Part shown: in pieces, positions 21,665 through 29,483 of the stretch | Numbering within the stretch: position 1 is the stretch's first letter | Layout of the letters: the number at the start of each line of letters is the position of its first letter | Source: Omnitrophica bacterium GWA2_41_15 | Lineage (GTDB): Bacteria; Omnitrophota; Gorgyraeia; Gygaellales; Profunditerraquicolaceae | Assembly: GCA_919902045.1 (NCBI GenBank) | Contig: CAKKSP010000046.1 | Location: 1 to 34,751, forward strand | Length of the DNA: 34,751 nucleotides | Direction of reading: 5' to 3' | Notes under the pieces: model-generated | Told to the model about the DNA's origin: nothing | The model's database searches: none | What the model saw: only the letters and a program-made list of their open reading frames with translations | Program-made: the position numbers and the translations under genes

Positions 21665-21694
21665 ATCTCTTGTCAATTCTGCTCGCTCAGGTAG

Positions 21695-21720
21695 GAAAAC
21701 TAGGGGACGCTTCGGTAGTT
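21695..21720. repeat. Short dispersed repeat copy 1 (GAAAACTAGGGGACGCTTCGGTAGTT)
   Basis: 22-nt identity GAAAACTAGGGGACGCTTCGGT with 33941-33962; AAACTA...TAGTTT terminal pairing. Confidence 0.7.
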
Positions 21721-21746
21721 TTTGTCACTTGTTACGTTATTACCTT

Positions 21747-22676
21747 ATGATTATATTATTGATTGTTATTCTATTTCTGGTTATCGGAGCATCGTTAATT
21801 ATTTTCTTTTTTAAGATTTCATCTTTACTTAATGAGCGGATTGCTAAGATGGAAAGTGCTTTAAAAGACGCGCAGTCAGCTATCAGTAGCGGGTTAGGTA
21901 ATGCTACAGGCGTATTCGGCTCGGTACAGAGTTCTCTTGGCCGGCTTGAAGAGACTAACCGTCAGATTCATGAAGTGGCAAAAGATATCTCAAGCCTGCA
22001 GGAACTTTTGCGTGCGCCGAAAATGCGCGGTCAAATCGGAGAAACCCTGCTTGAGAATTTTTTAAGCCAAATCCTGCCCAAAGCATATTATTTGATCCAA
22101 CACCGTTTTAAGAATGGCGAAACGGTGGACGCAGCGGTAAAACTTGGTGAAAAGCTCGTGCCGATTGACGCGAAATTCAGCCTGGAAAATTTTAAGCGTA
22201 TACTGGAAACTCAGGATGAGCAGGAAAAAAATTCTTTCCGCAAAAAGTTTTTTCAAGATGTGAAAGCGCGTATTGATGAGATCGCCTCAAAGTATATCTT
22301 ACCTCAGGAAAATACCTATGATTTTGCCCTGATGTATGTGCCGGCAGAAAATGTTTATTACGAAATCATCACAAGCAATGAAATTTTTGTTTATGGAATG
22401 AATAAAAAAGTTTTGGCCGTTTCTCCCAATACATTTTATGCGTATTTACAGGTGGTCTGCCTTGGCTTAAAAGGCTTAAAAGTCGAGGAGAATGCTAAAG
22501 AAATTTTGCGTAGTTTAAGCGCTTTGTCGGTTGAAATGACGAAATTTAAGGATGATTTTTCTGTTTTAGGGGTTCATATTTCAAATGCCGGAAAAAAATT
22601 TGAAGAGAGCCAGAAGCGGATTGAAAAAGTAACTGATAGATTGCAGAATATTCAGGAAACAAAGGTCATTGAGTAG
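21747..22676 (+). CDS. rmuC: DNA recombination protein RmuC
   Basis: N-terminal TM, coiled coil, LLRAPKMRGQIGETLLENFLSQILP, VPIDAKFSLENFKRIL. Likely start ATG 21747; track ORF 21651 runs through the repeat. Confidence 0.9.
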   Translation: MIILLIVILFLVIGASLIIFFFKISSLLNERIAKMESALKDAQSAISSGLGNATGVFGSVQSSLGRLEETNRQIHEVAKDISSLQELLRAPKMRGQIGETLLENFLSQILPKAYYLIQHRFKNGETVDAAVKLGEKLVPIDAKFSLENFKRILETQDEQEKNSFRKKFFQDVKARIDEIASKYILPQENTYDFALMYVPAENVYYEIITSNEIFVYGMNKKVLAVSPNTFYAYLQVVCLGLKGLKVEENAKEILRSLSALSVEMTKFKDDFSVLGVHISNAGKKFEESQKRIEKVTDRLQNIQETKVIE

Positions 22677-22899
22677 GATGATGCGCATTAATATCCGCGT
22701 TGTTCCTAAGGCAAGCCGTGCTTTGGTAAAAGATGAAGGGCAAGGTTTAAAGGTTTACTTAACCAAACCTCCCCAAGATAATCAGGCAAACATGCAGTTA
22801 GTGGAAATTTTGGCCAAACACTTTGGAGTAAAAAAGAGCGCAGTAAATATTTTACAGGGGGAGAAATCCCGGAATAAAGTAGCGGAAATTAAGTTATGA
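22669..22899 (+). CDS. DUF167/YggU family protein
   Basis: INIRVVPKASRALVKDEG...VYLTKPPQDNQANMQLVEILAKHFGVKKSAVNILQGEKSRNKVAEI. Confidence 0.88.
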   Translation: MSRMMRINIRVVPKASRALVKDEGQGLKVYLTKPPQDNQANMQLVEILAKHFGVKKSAVNILQGEKSRNKVAEIKL

Positions 22900-23651
22900 A
22901 AAAGTTACGAGGTTTAAAAGAAGAGCTTTTTTTAGTGCGGGTTTTTCCTGAATTTCCCGATGTTAGCGCAGGCTTTAGCCATCGGCCACAAGGGAATATG
23001 TCGTTACATCATGCGGATAGCCAAAATGCACTCCGTGACCGCAGATTTTTTATGAATCAGCTGGGTATAGATTTTAAAAGGCTTGTTTGCGCAAAACAAG
23101 TGCATAAAGATAGAGTTGTTTGCGTAAGCGAAAAAGATGTGGGACAGGGTGCGTTGGAATACTCTAAGTCTCTTGATGATACTGATGCTTTAGTAACTGA
23201 TATAAGGCGTTTACCTGTGGGGGTGTTTACTGCTGATTGCCTTAGTATTTTTTTCTATGATCCGAAAACTCCGGCAATAGGCATAGCGCACGCTGGTTGG
23301 CGTAGCAGCACGCATAAAATCGCCATTAAGACGCTGGTAGCCTTACAGAAAAATTTCGGGACTCTTTTTAGGGATGTTTTAGTTTCTTTTGGGCCGTTTT
23401 TAGGGCCATGTTGTTATGAGGTAAAAGAAGATGTTCGTGAAGTTTTTCCGCAATATACGCATTCCCGCGGCGGGAAATGGTTCCTAGATTTAGCCGCAGT
23501 AAATTGCGATCAATTGCTTAATGTCGGAGTAAGAGCGGAAAATATATTTATTACCGGAAGCTGTACCTCTTGTAATCACGCGCGTTATTTTTCTTTCCGC
23601 CGCGAGGGCAAGGTTTGCGGCCGGATGCTTTCGGTAATTATGTTAAGATAA
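22896..23651 (+). CDS. pgeF: Peptidoglycan editing factor PgeF / YfiH (laccase-domain) protein
   Basis: FTADCLSIFFYDPKTPAIGIAHAGWRSS, GPFLGPCCYEV and HARYFSFRREGKVCGRMLSVI. Confidence 0.93.
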   Translation: MKKLRGLKEELFLVRVFPEFPDVSAGFSHRPQGNMSLHHADSQNALRDRRFFMNQLGIDFKRLVCAKQVHKDRVVCVSEKDVGQGALEYSKSLDDTDALVTDIRRLPVGVFTADCLSIFFYDPKTPAIGIAHAGWRSSTHKIAIKTLVALQKNFGTLFRDVLVSFGPFLGPCCYEVKEDVREVFPQYTHSRGGKWFLDLAAVNCDQLLNVGVRAENIFITGSCTSCNHARYFSFRREGKVCGRMLSVIMLR

Positions 23652-23654
23652 ATT

Positions 23655-23924
23655 ATGCCAAGTTATTATTTAGAATTTATTCTTTGTGCACGAAAAGAAG
23701 ATATCCAAGCGATAAAAGATACTCTAAAAGATTATGTTCGTAGTATAGAGGTACAACACTCAGAATCCTGCGATCAGGCTAGCGATGAATTAAAAGTAAC
23801 GCTTGAGGCTCCGGACCCTACTTTGATTTTTGATCTGTGCCGGGAATTCGGGAAAATGAAGTCAGTAAAGGTTGATGAGATCCATGCGCCTTATTGTAGT
23901 AGGCCACAAAAAGACGATATTTAG
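23655..23924 (+). CDS. Hypothetical protein (89 aa)
   Basis: Tight spacing to pgeF (3 nt); alternating strand/helix pattern; no family recognised; stop lies in the following palindrome. Confidence 0.6.
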   Translation: MPSYYLEFILCARKEDIQAIKDTLKDYVRSIEVQHSESCDQASDELKVTLEAPDPTLIFDLCREFGKMKSVKVDEIHAPYCSRPQKDDI

Positions 23925-23997
23925 GGACACTTTTTAAAATTTAAACTGCATGTTAAAAAGTGTCCCTGTAAGATGGGCATGAAATGTCCCTGACAGA
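23923..23997. repeat. REP-like palindrome (AGGGACACTTTTTAA ... TTAAAAAGTGTCCCT) with degenerate half copy
   Basis: 15-bp perfect arms at 23923-23937 and 23953-23967, 15-nt loop; half copy ATGTCCCTGACAG follows to about 23997. Confidence 0.88.
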
Positions 23998-24006
23998 AAG
24001 GTTTGT

Positions 24007-24318
24007 ATGTATATAGTAGTATTTGTAACCGTCCCTTCAAAAGAAGAAGCGCACATGATATCGCGTAAGCTGCTTGAAGAAAAGCTCTGCGCGTGCGTGA
24101 ATATAATCGAGGGTGTAAATTCTTTTTTCTGGTGGGAAGGAAAAATCGATAATGCAAATGAGTTGCTTCTTGTGATAAAAAGCAGCAAGGCAAAGTTAGC
24201 TAAACTTATTAAGACCGTTAAAGCTAATCATAGCTATACTGTGCCGGAGATTATCGCTTTGCCGATCATCGGAGGTAATAAGGAGTATCTTGACTGGATC
24301 AATTCTTCTATCAGGTAA
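24007..24318 (+). CDS. cutA: CutA-family divalent cation tolerance protein
   Basis: VVFVTVPSKEEAHMISRKLLEEKLCACVNIIEGVNSFFWWEGKID...HSYTVPEIIALPI. Confidence 0.95.
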   Translation: MYIVVFVTVPSKEEAHMISRKLLEEKLCACVNIIEGVNSFFWWEGKIDNANELLLVIKSSKAKLAKLIKTVKANHSYTVPEIIALPIIGGNKEYLDWINSSIR

Positions 24319-24973
24319 TTGGCAGGATTATATCCTAGTTTTTTTAGGCGGGGTGGGGGTGAGTTTTTCACCTTGTGTATATCCGTTACTTCCTGTAACC
24401 GCAGGTTTAATAGCAGCAGAGGCCGCTACATCGCGCTTTAAAGGTTTTCTTTTAAGTTTAATTTTCGTAACAGGTATAGCTTTTACTTATGTTATATTAG
24501 GCATTATCGCTTCTTTTACTGGTTCGCTTTTTGGTATAATAAGTGCGCATCCTGTTACTAACATAATAGCAGGTTTAATTATTGTTTTATTTGGATTATC
24601 GTTTTTAGGATTGTTTTCTTTGCCGGTTTTAAATTTAGGCAAGGTTTCTTCTCCTGGTAAAAAAAATGGTTATTGGGGCGTATTTCTTTTAGGCTTAGAT
24701 TCGGGTTTAATTATTGGGCCTTGTGTTACGCCTGTACTTGGCAGCATTCTAACTTATCTGGCAGCGCGGAAAAATATTTTTTATGGCGGCAGCCTTTTAC
24801 TTGTTTTTGCTTATGGGCTTGGATTTACTCTGATTCTGGCAGGAACTTTTAGCGGTTTTATTAGCAGCCTCCCCAAATCCGGGAGATGGTTAGATATGAT
24901 TAAGAAATTAGGCGGAGTGATACTTTTAGCAATGGGAGCATACTTTATTTTTATTGGCATAGGGAGGATATAG
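24290..24973 (+). CDS. ccdA: Cytochrome c biogenesis CcdA/DsbD-like membrane thiol transporter
   Basis: FSPCVYPLLPVTAGLIAA and LIIGPCVTPVLGSILTYLA; multiple TM segments; TTG start overlapping cutA. Confidence 0.88.
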   Translation: MTGSILLSGNWQDYILVFLGGVGVSFSPCVYPLLPVTAGLIAAEAATSRFKGFLLSLIFVTGIAFTYVILGIIASFTGSLFGIISAHPVTNIIAGLIIVLFGLSFLGLFSLPVLNLGKVSSPGKKNGYWGVFLLGLDSGLIIGPCVTPVLGSILTYLAARKNIFYGGSLLLVFAYGLGFTLILAGTFSGFISSLPKSGRWLDMIKKLGGVILLAMGAYFIFIGIGRI

Positions 24974-24974
24974 C

Positions 24975-25442
24975 ATGCCTAAAAAATCAATTTTTTTAGT
25001 TTTTTTTATTTTGACGTTTTTTTCTTCGGTTATGGCTCAGGAATTATCTGCGCCAAATTTTGCGCTTAAGGATTTAAATAATAACGCGGTAACATTAAGC
25101 TCTTTTCGCGGGAAACAAGCAGTAATACTTTTTTTCTGGACTACCTGGTGCCCATATTGCCGGATTGAAATTAATAAGTTAAGTAAGAGAACTCAGCAAC
25201 TAAAAGAAGCAGGGACAGAAGTTTTGCTTATAAATGTAGCAGAAAAACAGAAAAAAGTAGAAGAATTTTTAAAAAAATATACATTAACTCAAAAAGTACT
25301 TTTTGACGGAGATGGTACGGTATCGGATTTATATGGGGTATCGGGACTACCTACTTATTTCCTAATTGACAAAGAAGGCAAGCTGCGTTATGAAGGTCAT
25401 TATTTTCCTGATGCCGAATATAAACAACTTTCCCCTAAGTAG
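24975..25442 (+). CDS. TlpA-like exported thiol-disulfide oxidoreductase
   Basis: N-terminal signal peptide; FFWTTWCPYCRIEINKL active site; GLPTYFLIDKEG. Confidence 0.9.
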   Translation: MPKKSIFLVFFILTFFSSVMAQELSAPNFALKDLNNNAVTLSSFRGKQAVILFFWTTWCPYCRIEINKLSKRTQQLKEAGTEVLLINVAEKQKKVEEFLKKYTLTQKVLFDGDGTVSDLYGVSGLPTYFLIDKEGKLRYEGHYFPDAEYKQLSPK

Positions 25443-25459
25443 AATTTATTAGTAATCCA

Positions 25460-26086
25460 ATGGAAGAAAAAATAATAAAGATTTTAGATAACTGGAAAAA
25501 GCGTAATATTGAAGGGGTTTATTGTCCGGATAAAGTTGCTGCGCAGGAAAAGATAATTTCACTTATTCCGGAAACTTCTTCCGTGGGTATTTCTGGCTCA
25601 AAGACGCTCGATGAATTAGGTGTAGTTTCCGAATTAGAAACTCGGGGGAGTTTAGTGTATAATCAATACAAACAAGGTTTGAGCCGGGATGAAAGCCTTA
25701 TGTTGCGTAACAAGGGCGCGCAGGCAGATTTTTTTCTATCATCAGCCAATGCAGTAGCAGAGAGTGGTGAGCTTATTTTTTTGAGCGCTTTTGGGCACAG
25801 AATAGCAGGTATAGCTAACGCCAAAAGATGCATACTGGCGATAGGAAAAAATAAAATTACATCAGATTTAAACCTAGCGTTTAAACGGGCAAGAAATTAC
25901 GCCACTCCTTTAAATTGTAGAAGGTTGAAATATGCTTCAGCTTGCGCGGAAGATTCGGTTTGTCATTATGATCAGTGTCTGCCTTCTGATTACAAAAGGA
26001 TGTGTTGTCAGCTGTTAGTAATAGAAGCTGAAATTTCACCGGGTAGGTTAACGGCAATAATAGTAGGAGAAGAACTAGGATTTTAG
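25460..26086 (+). CDS. LUD-domain protein (LutC/YkgG, DUF162 type) with Cys-rich C-terminus
   Basis: VGISGSKTLDELG, DFFLSSANAVAESGELIFLSAFGHRIAGIANAKRCILAIGKNKI; CRRLKYASACAEDSVCHYDQC...MCC. Confidence 0.82.
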   Translation: MEEKIIKILDNWKKRNIEGVYCPDKVAAQEKIISLIPETSSVGISGSKTLDELGVVSELETRGSLVYNQYKQGLSRDESLMLRNKGAQADFFLSSANAVAESGELIFLSAFGHRIAGIANAKRCILAIGKNKITSDLNLAFKRARNYATPLNCRRLKYASACAEDSVCHYDQCLPSDYKRMCCQLLVIEAEISPGRLTAIIVGEELGF

Positions 26087-26095
26087 GAGGTTTTC

Positions 26096-26395
26096 GTGTT
26101 TGTACTTTCCAATTTTATGATTGCTATCGCAAATGTGCTTGATACGGCGTTTAATATTTTTTACTGGCTGATTCTTATTCGGGCGCTTATTAGTTGGGTA
26201 AATCCTGATCCATTCAATCCGATTGTGCAGTTTTTATACGCTGCTACCGAATGGCTCCTGGCGCCGCTTCGAAAACTTATACCTACCTGGCGCATAGGTA
26301 TAGATCTATCGCCGATAATTGCATTTTTGTTACTGATATTTTTAAGATCGTTTTTAGTAATGACGCTGCAGCAATTAGCACTAAGGTTGCGATAA
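26096..26395 (+). CDS. YggT family membrane protein
   Basis: LILIRALISWVNPDPFNPIVQFLYAATEWLLAPLRKLIP. Confidence 0.92.
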   Translation: MFVLSNFMIAIANVLDTAFNIFYWLILIRALISWVNPDPFNPIVQFLYAATEWLLAPLRKLIPTWRIGIDLSPIIAFLLLIFLRSFLVMTLQQLALRLR

Positions 26396-26408
26396 CGGAG
26401 GAAAATCA

Positions 26409-26702
26409 ATGTTTGACAAAATGAAATCCTTAATGGATATGCAGAAAAAGATGTTGGATATGAAACGGGATTTGGATAATACTACTTTTGAAATTGCCAG
26501 TTCCTGCGGCCTTGTGAAAATAAAAATGAACGGTTCGCAGGAGCTCAAAGAGATTTTTATCGAAGGAGAGTTGTCTGTGATTCCAAAAGATAAACTTGAG
26601 CGTGCCTTAAAAGATGCAATTAGCCGCGCTATTAAGCGCTCGCATGATCTGGGAGCGCAAAAGATGAAAGAGCAGATTGGTTTCAAGTTACCTGGACTAT
26701 GA
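26409..26702 (+). CDS. YbaB/EbfC family nucleoid-associated protein
   Basis: MFDKMKSLMDMQKKMLDMKRDL...KIKMNGSQELKEIFIEGEL; about 97 aa. Confidence 0.8.
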   Translation: MFDKMKSLMDMQKKMLDMKRDLDNTTFEIASSCGLVKIKMNGSQELKEIFIEGELSVIPKDKLERALKDAISRAIKRSHDLGAQKMKEQIGFKLPGL

Positions 26703-27736
26703 AAGAACCAAGTTTAAAGGGCCTTGCAACTGGAATCGGCAGCCTGCCTCTAGTAGATGCAGAAAAGGCTGTTGATTTGGTATTAAAATACCTTCCTGAA
26801 ATTCCTTTTTGGCCGCAACTTCCCAAAAAAGATCCGCGCGAAGGTATGACTACACAGTTTAGCCAAAATCTTCCTCTGCTTAAGCTTACCTCCGAAGGTT
26901 TAGTTTTTAATCCTGAAAATAAAGAGAAACAGCTCGAGCTTTTTTATGAACGGATAATTTCTTCAGATACGGATTATTTTGGGCTTTCGCCTGAATACGC
27001 AAGTGGTTTCTGGGAATTTTACAAGCGGCTTAAAAAAATCGATTTATCAGGAATAAAATTTATAAAATGCCATATTACCGGGCCTTTTACTTTTGCTGCT
27101 TCATTAACGGACGAAAATGGTTCTTCTTGGATGAACGATCCTGTGCTTTTTGAAGTAGTGCAAAAGGGGTTGTTATTAAAAGCTAAATGGCAGATTGATA
27201 AATTAAAAGAGTTTAAAAAGCCGCTAATTTTATTTTTAGATGAGCCTTACCTTGGTTGTTTTGGCTCTGCCTACACTCCTTTAAACCGTGAGCAAGTTGT
27301 GTGTGCTTTAGAAGACTTTAGCATTTCTTTAAAAGAGGATGGCCTTAAAATAGGTATACATTGTTGCGGGAATACTGATTGGTCAATTTTTACCGAAACA
27401 AAAGGCATTGATATTATTAACTTTGACGCATTTGGCTTTGCAGAGAAAGTTTTCCTTTATGCGCCTCAATTAAAAGAATTTTTTAAAAGAGGCGGTTTGC
27501 TCTGCTGGGGGATTATCCCTACCCAGGATTTTGATAGTGAAACCGATGTTGAATTTTTATTTTCACATTTGCAAAAGGGTATAGAAATTTTGACTAAAAA
27601 GGGGTTAGATATAGCTGTTATTAAAGAACAGATGCTGTTAAGCCCTAGTTGCGGATTAGGCACTTTGTCTGCTGAAAAAGCAGAGGGGATTTTAACCACC
27701 TTAAAACAACTTAGCTATAAAGTAAATGCTTTATGA
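26699..27736 (+). CDS. MetE C-terminal-like (cobalamin-independent methionine synthase core) methyltransferase family
   Basis: ATGIGSLPLVDAEKAVDLVLKYLPEIPFWPQLPK, HCCGNTDW, LSPSCGLGTLS (zinc-ligand-like His/Cys); 345 aa, no N-terminal MetE half. Confidence 0.78.
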   Translation: MKEPSLKGLATGIGSLPLVDAEKAVDLVLKYLPEIPFWPQLPKKDPREGMTTQFSQNLPLLKLTSEGLVFNPENKEKQLELFYERIISSDTDYFGLSPEYASGFWEFYKRLKKIDLSGIKFIKCHITGPFTFAASLTDENGSSWMNDPVLFEVVQKGLLLKAKWQIDKLKEFKKPLILFLDEPYLGCFGSAYTPLNREQVVCALEDFSISLKEDGLKIGIHCCGNTDWSIFTETKGIDIINFDAFGFAEKVFLYAPQLKEFFKRGGLLCWGIIPTQDFDSETDVEFLFSHLQKGIEILTKKGLDIAVIKEQMLLSPSCGLGTLSAEKAEGILTTLKQLSYKVNAL

Positions 27737-28589
27737 AGTAAGTTTTGCGCTACCCGTAAACCAATCGTTAAAAGCTGAAATTTTAATTCGGGTAATTAAT
27801 AATTCAGGAATTCCCGCAACAGAAATTACTGAAACTGTCCAAAAAAACCAGATCCGCATCGCTTTTTATATTTCAGGGAAAAACCGCGCGCTGAAGATAA
27901 AGAAAAATATTCATTTCAGAATCAAAAAGCTTCCTTCCTCTGAATGGTTGACTAAATGGAAAGAGTTTTTTATTCCGTTTAATTTTACTAAGGGGTTACG
28001 GCTTATTCCATTTGGGCAAAAAGATACAAAAAAGGATAACACGCGCCAAAAGATATATATTGATACTTCCGTTGCTTTTGGCAGCGGCTTGCATGCCACT
28101 ACCCAGCTTGTGGCGCAGCTTATTGAGGACGAAACCGGTAATTTTAAGAGTTTTCTTGATGTAGGAACTGGTAGCGGTATACTAAGCATTGTAGCGGGTA
28201 ATTCCGGAGCAGAAAAGATTTTGGCAGTAGATTTCGATGAAAAGGCGATTATTACAGCCAAACGTAATTTCAGGCTTAATAAAGTTCAAGGCGCTTGTTT
28301 AAAAAAAGGTGATATCTTGGCATTTCCCATAAAAGACAGGTATGATTTTGTGGCCGCCAATCTTCTTACCGAGGAGTTGATTTTAGCAAAAAAAGCGGTG
28401 ATTGGTTTTGTTAAGCCGGAGTATTATTTAGTAGTTTCCGGAGTTTCGCTTCTAAACCTTAACCGCTTTCGGAAGGTTTTTGAGGCAAAAAGTCGCTTGA
28501 GGCTGTTAAAGTTAAAACAAAAGCGCGGCTGGGTAGCGTTATTATATGAAAAAAGAAATCATTTGACAAAACACCCAAAAAAAGTATAA
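27726..28589 (+). CDS. prmA: Ribosomal protein L11 methyltransferase-like (PrmA)
   Basis: FGSGLHATTQLVAQLIE...FLDVGTGSGILSIVAGNSGAEKILAVDFDEKAI and VAANLLTEELI motifs. Confidence 0.85.
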   Translation: MLYEVSFALPVNQSLKAEILIRVINNSGIPATEITETVQKNQIRIAFYISGKNRALKIKKNIHFRIKKLPSSEWLTKWKEFFIPFNFTKGLRLIPFGQKDTKKDNTRQKIYIDTSVAFGSGLHATTQLVAQLIEDETGNFKSFLDVGTGSGILSIVAGNSGAEKILAVDFDEKAIITAKRNFRLNKVQGACLKKGDILAFPIKDRYDFVAANLLTEELILAKKAVIGFVKPEYYLVVSGVSLLNLNRFRKVFEAKSRLRLLKLKQKRGWVALLYEKRNHLTKHPKKV

Positions 28590-28590
28590 T
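28563..28590 (+). promoter_or_regulatory. Sigma-70-like promoter for the por operon
   Basis: TTGACA (28563-28568), 16-nt spacer, TATAAT (28585-28590); both hexamers match consensus exactly. Confidence 0.85.
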
Positions 28591-28619
28591 GAATTTCGCT
28601 TTTTTCACTAGGTAAAAAA

Positions 28620-29165
28620 ATGAGAGAAATCAGAATCCACGCCCGCGCCGGCCAAGGCGCCATAACTACCGCTTCCCTTTTAGGGCATACCTATTTCCAT
28701 AAAGGGATGTATCCTTATGCCTTCCCGCACTTTGGGGCTGCCCGTATGGGAGCGCCGATGAATGCTTTTGTGCGGGTTGACGATAGGCCGGTACGCCTAC
28801 GTAGTCAGATATACGCGCCGGATTATGTGATTGTAGTAGATGCTACCTTAATGCGTGGTTTTAACTGCTTCTCCGGATTAAAAGAGGACGGCATTGCGAT
28901 AATCAGTCAGCGTGAAGGTGTGGAAATACCTAAATTTAAAGGAAAGCAAAAAGCTTATGTTGTCCCGGCTAATGAGATTGCCATGAAACATATTGGCAGG
29001 CCGTTGGGTAACACAGCGCTTCTTGGCGCGTATGCGGCAGCTACAAAAGATATTGGTTTAGATAACCTGCTTGAGGCGATCAAAAATCGTTTTAGCGGTA
29101 AAGCTCAGGAAGCGAATATCAAGGCAGCGACAGAGGGATACGAATTTATAAATAAGTTAAAATAG
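28620..29165 (+). CDS. porC: Pyruvate/2-oxoacid:ferredoxin oxidoreductase gamma subunit
   Basis: REIRIHARAGQGAITTASLLG...GAARMGAPMNAFVRVDDRPV. Confidence 0.92.
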   Translation: MREIRIHARAGQGAITTASLLGHTYFHKGMYPYAFPHFGAARMGAPMNAFVRVDDRPVRLRSQIYAPDYVIVVDATLMRGFNCFSGLKEDGIAIISQREGVEIPKFKGKQKAYVVPANEIAMKHIGRPLGNTALLGAYAAATKDIGLDNLLEAIKNRFSGKAQEANIKAATEGYEFINKLK

Positions 29166-29172
29166 GGGATAG

Positions 29173-29217
29173 ACACCCAGCGCAAGCGGAATATGCGCTG
29201 GTGTTGCCTAACTGGCA
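29173..29217 (+). promoter_or_regulatory. Two-hairpin RNA element, porD copy
   Basis: ACACC C AGCGCA-AGCGGAATA-TGCGCT GGTGT TGCC-TAACT-GGCA; ends 1 nt before ATG 29219. Confidence 0.8.
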
Positions 29218-29218
29218 A

Positions 29219-29482
29219 ATGTTCGGACCTTTGATTTGTAAACCAGGCTCAAGTAAGAATAACAAGACCGGTTCTTGGCGGGTTGAGGTAAAACCTAAAT
29301 TCCTGCAAAAGAATTGTATAGCTTGTAAGATGTGTTTAGTTATCTGCCCTGAAGCCTGTATAACCGGAAACGAAAAAAATACCTATATCTGCGATTATCA
29401 GTATTGCAAGGGTTGTGGTAACTGCGCGGCAATCTGCCCTAAGCAGGATATTGTGATGATCAAAGAAGATTCTAAGGAATAA
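29219..29482 (+). CDS. porD: Pyruvate/2-oxoacid:ferredoxin oxidoreductase delta subunit (2x 4Fe-4S)
   Basis: CIACKMCLVICPEAC and CKGCGNCAAICP. ATG 29219 preferred over the GTG 29201 in the track, which lies inside the RNA element. Confidence 0.88.
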   Translation: MFGPLICKPGSSKNNKTGSWRVEVKPKFLQKNCIACKMCLVICPEACITGNEKNTYICDYQYCKGCGNCAAICPKQDIVMIKEDSKE

Positions 29483-29483
29483 A

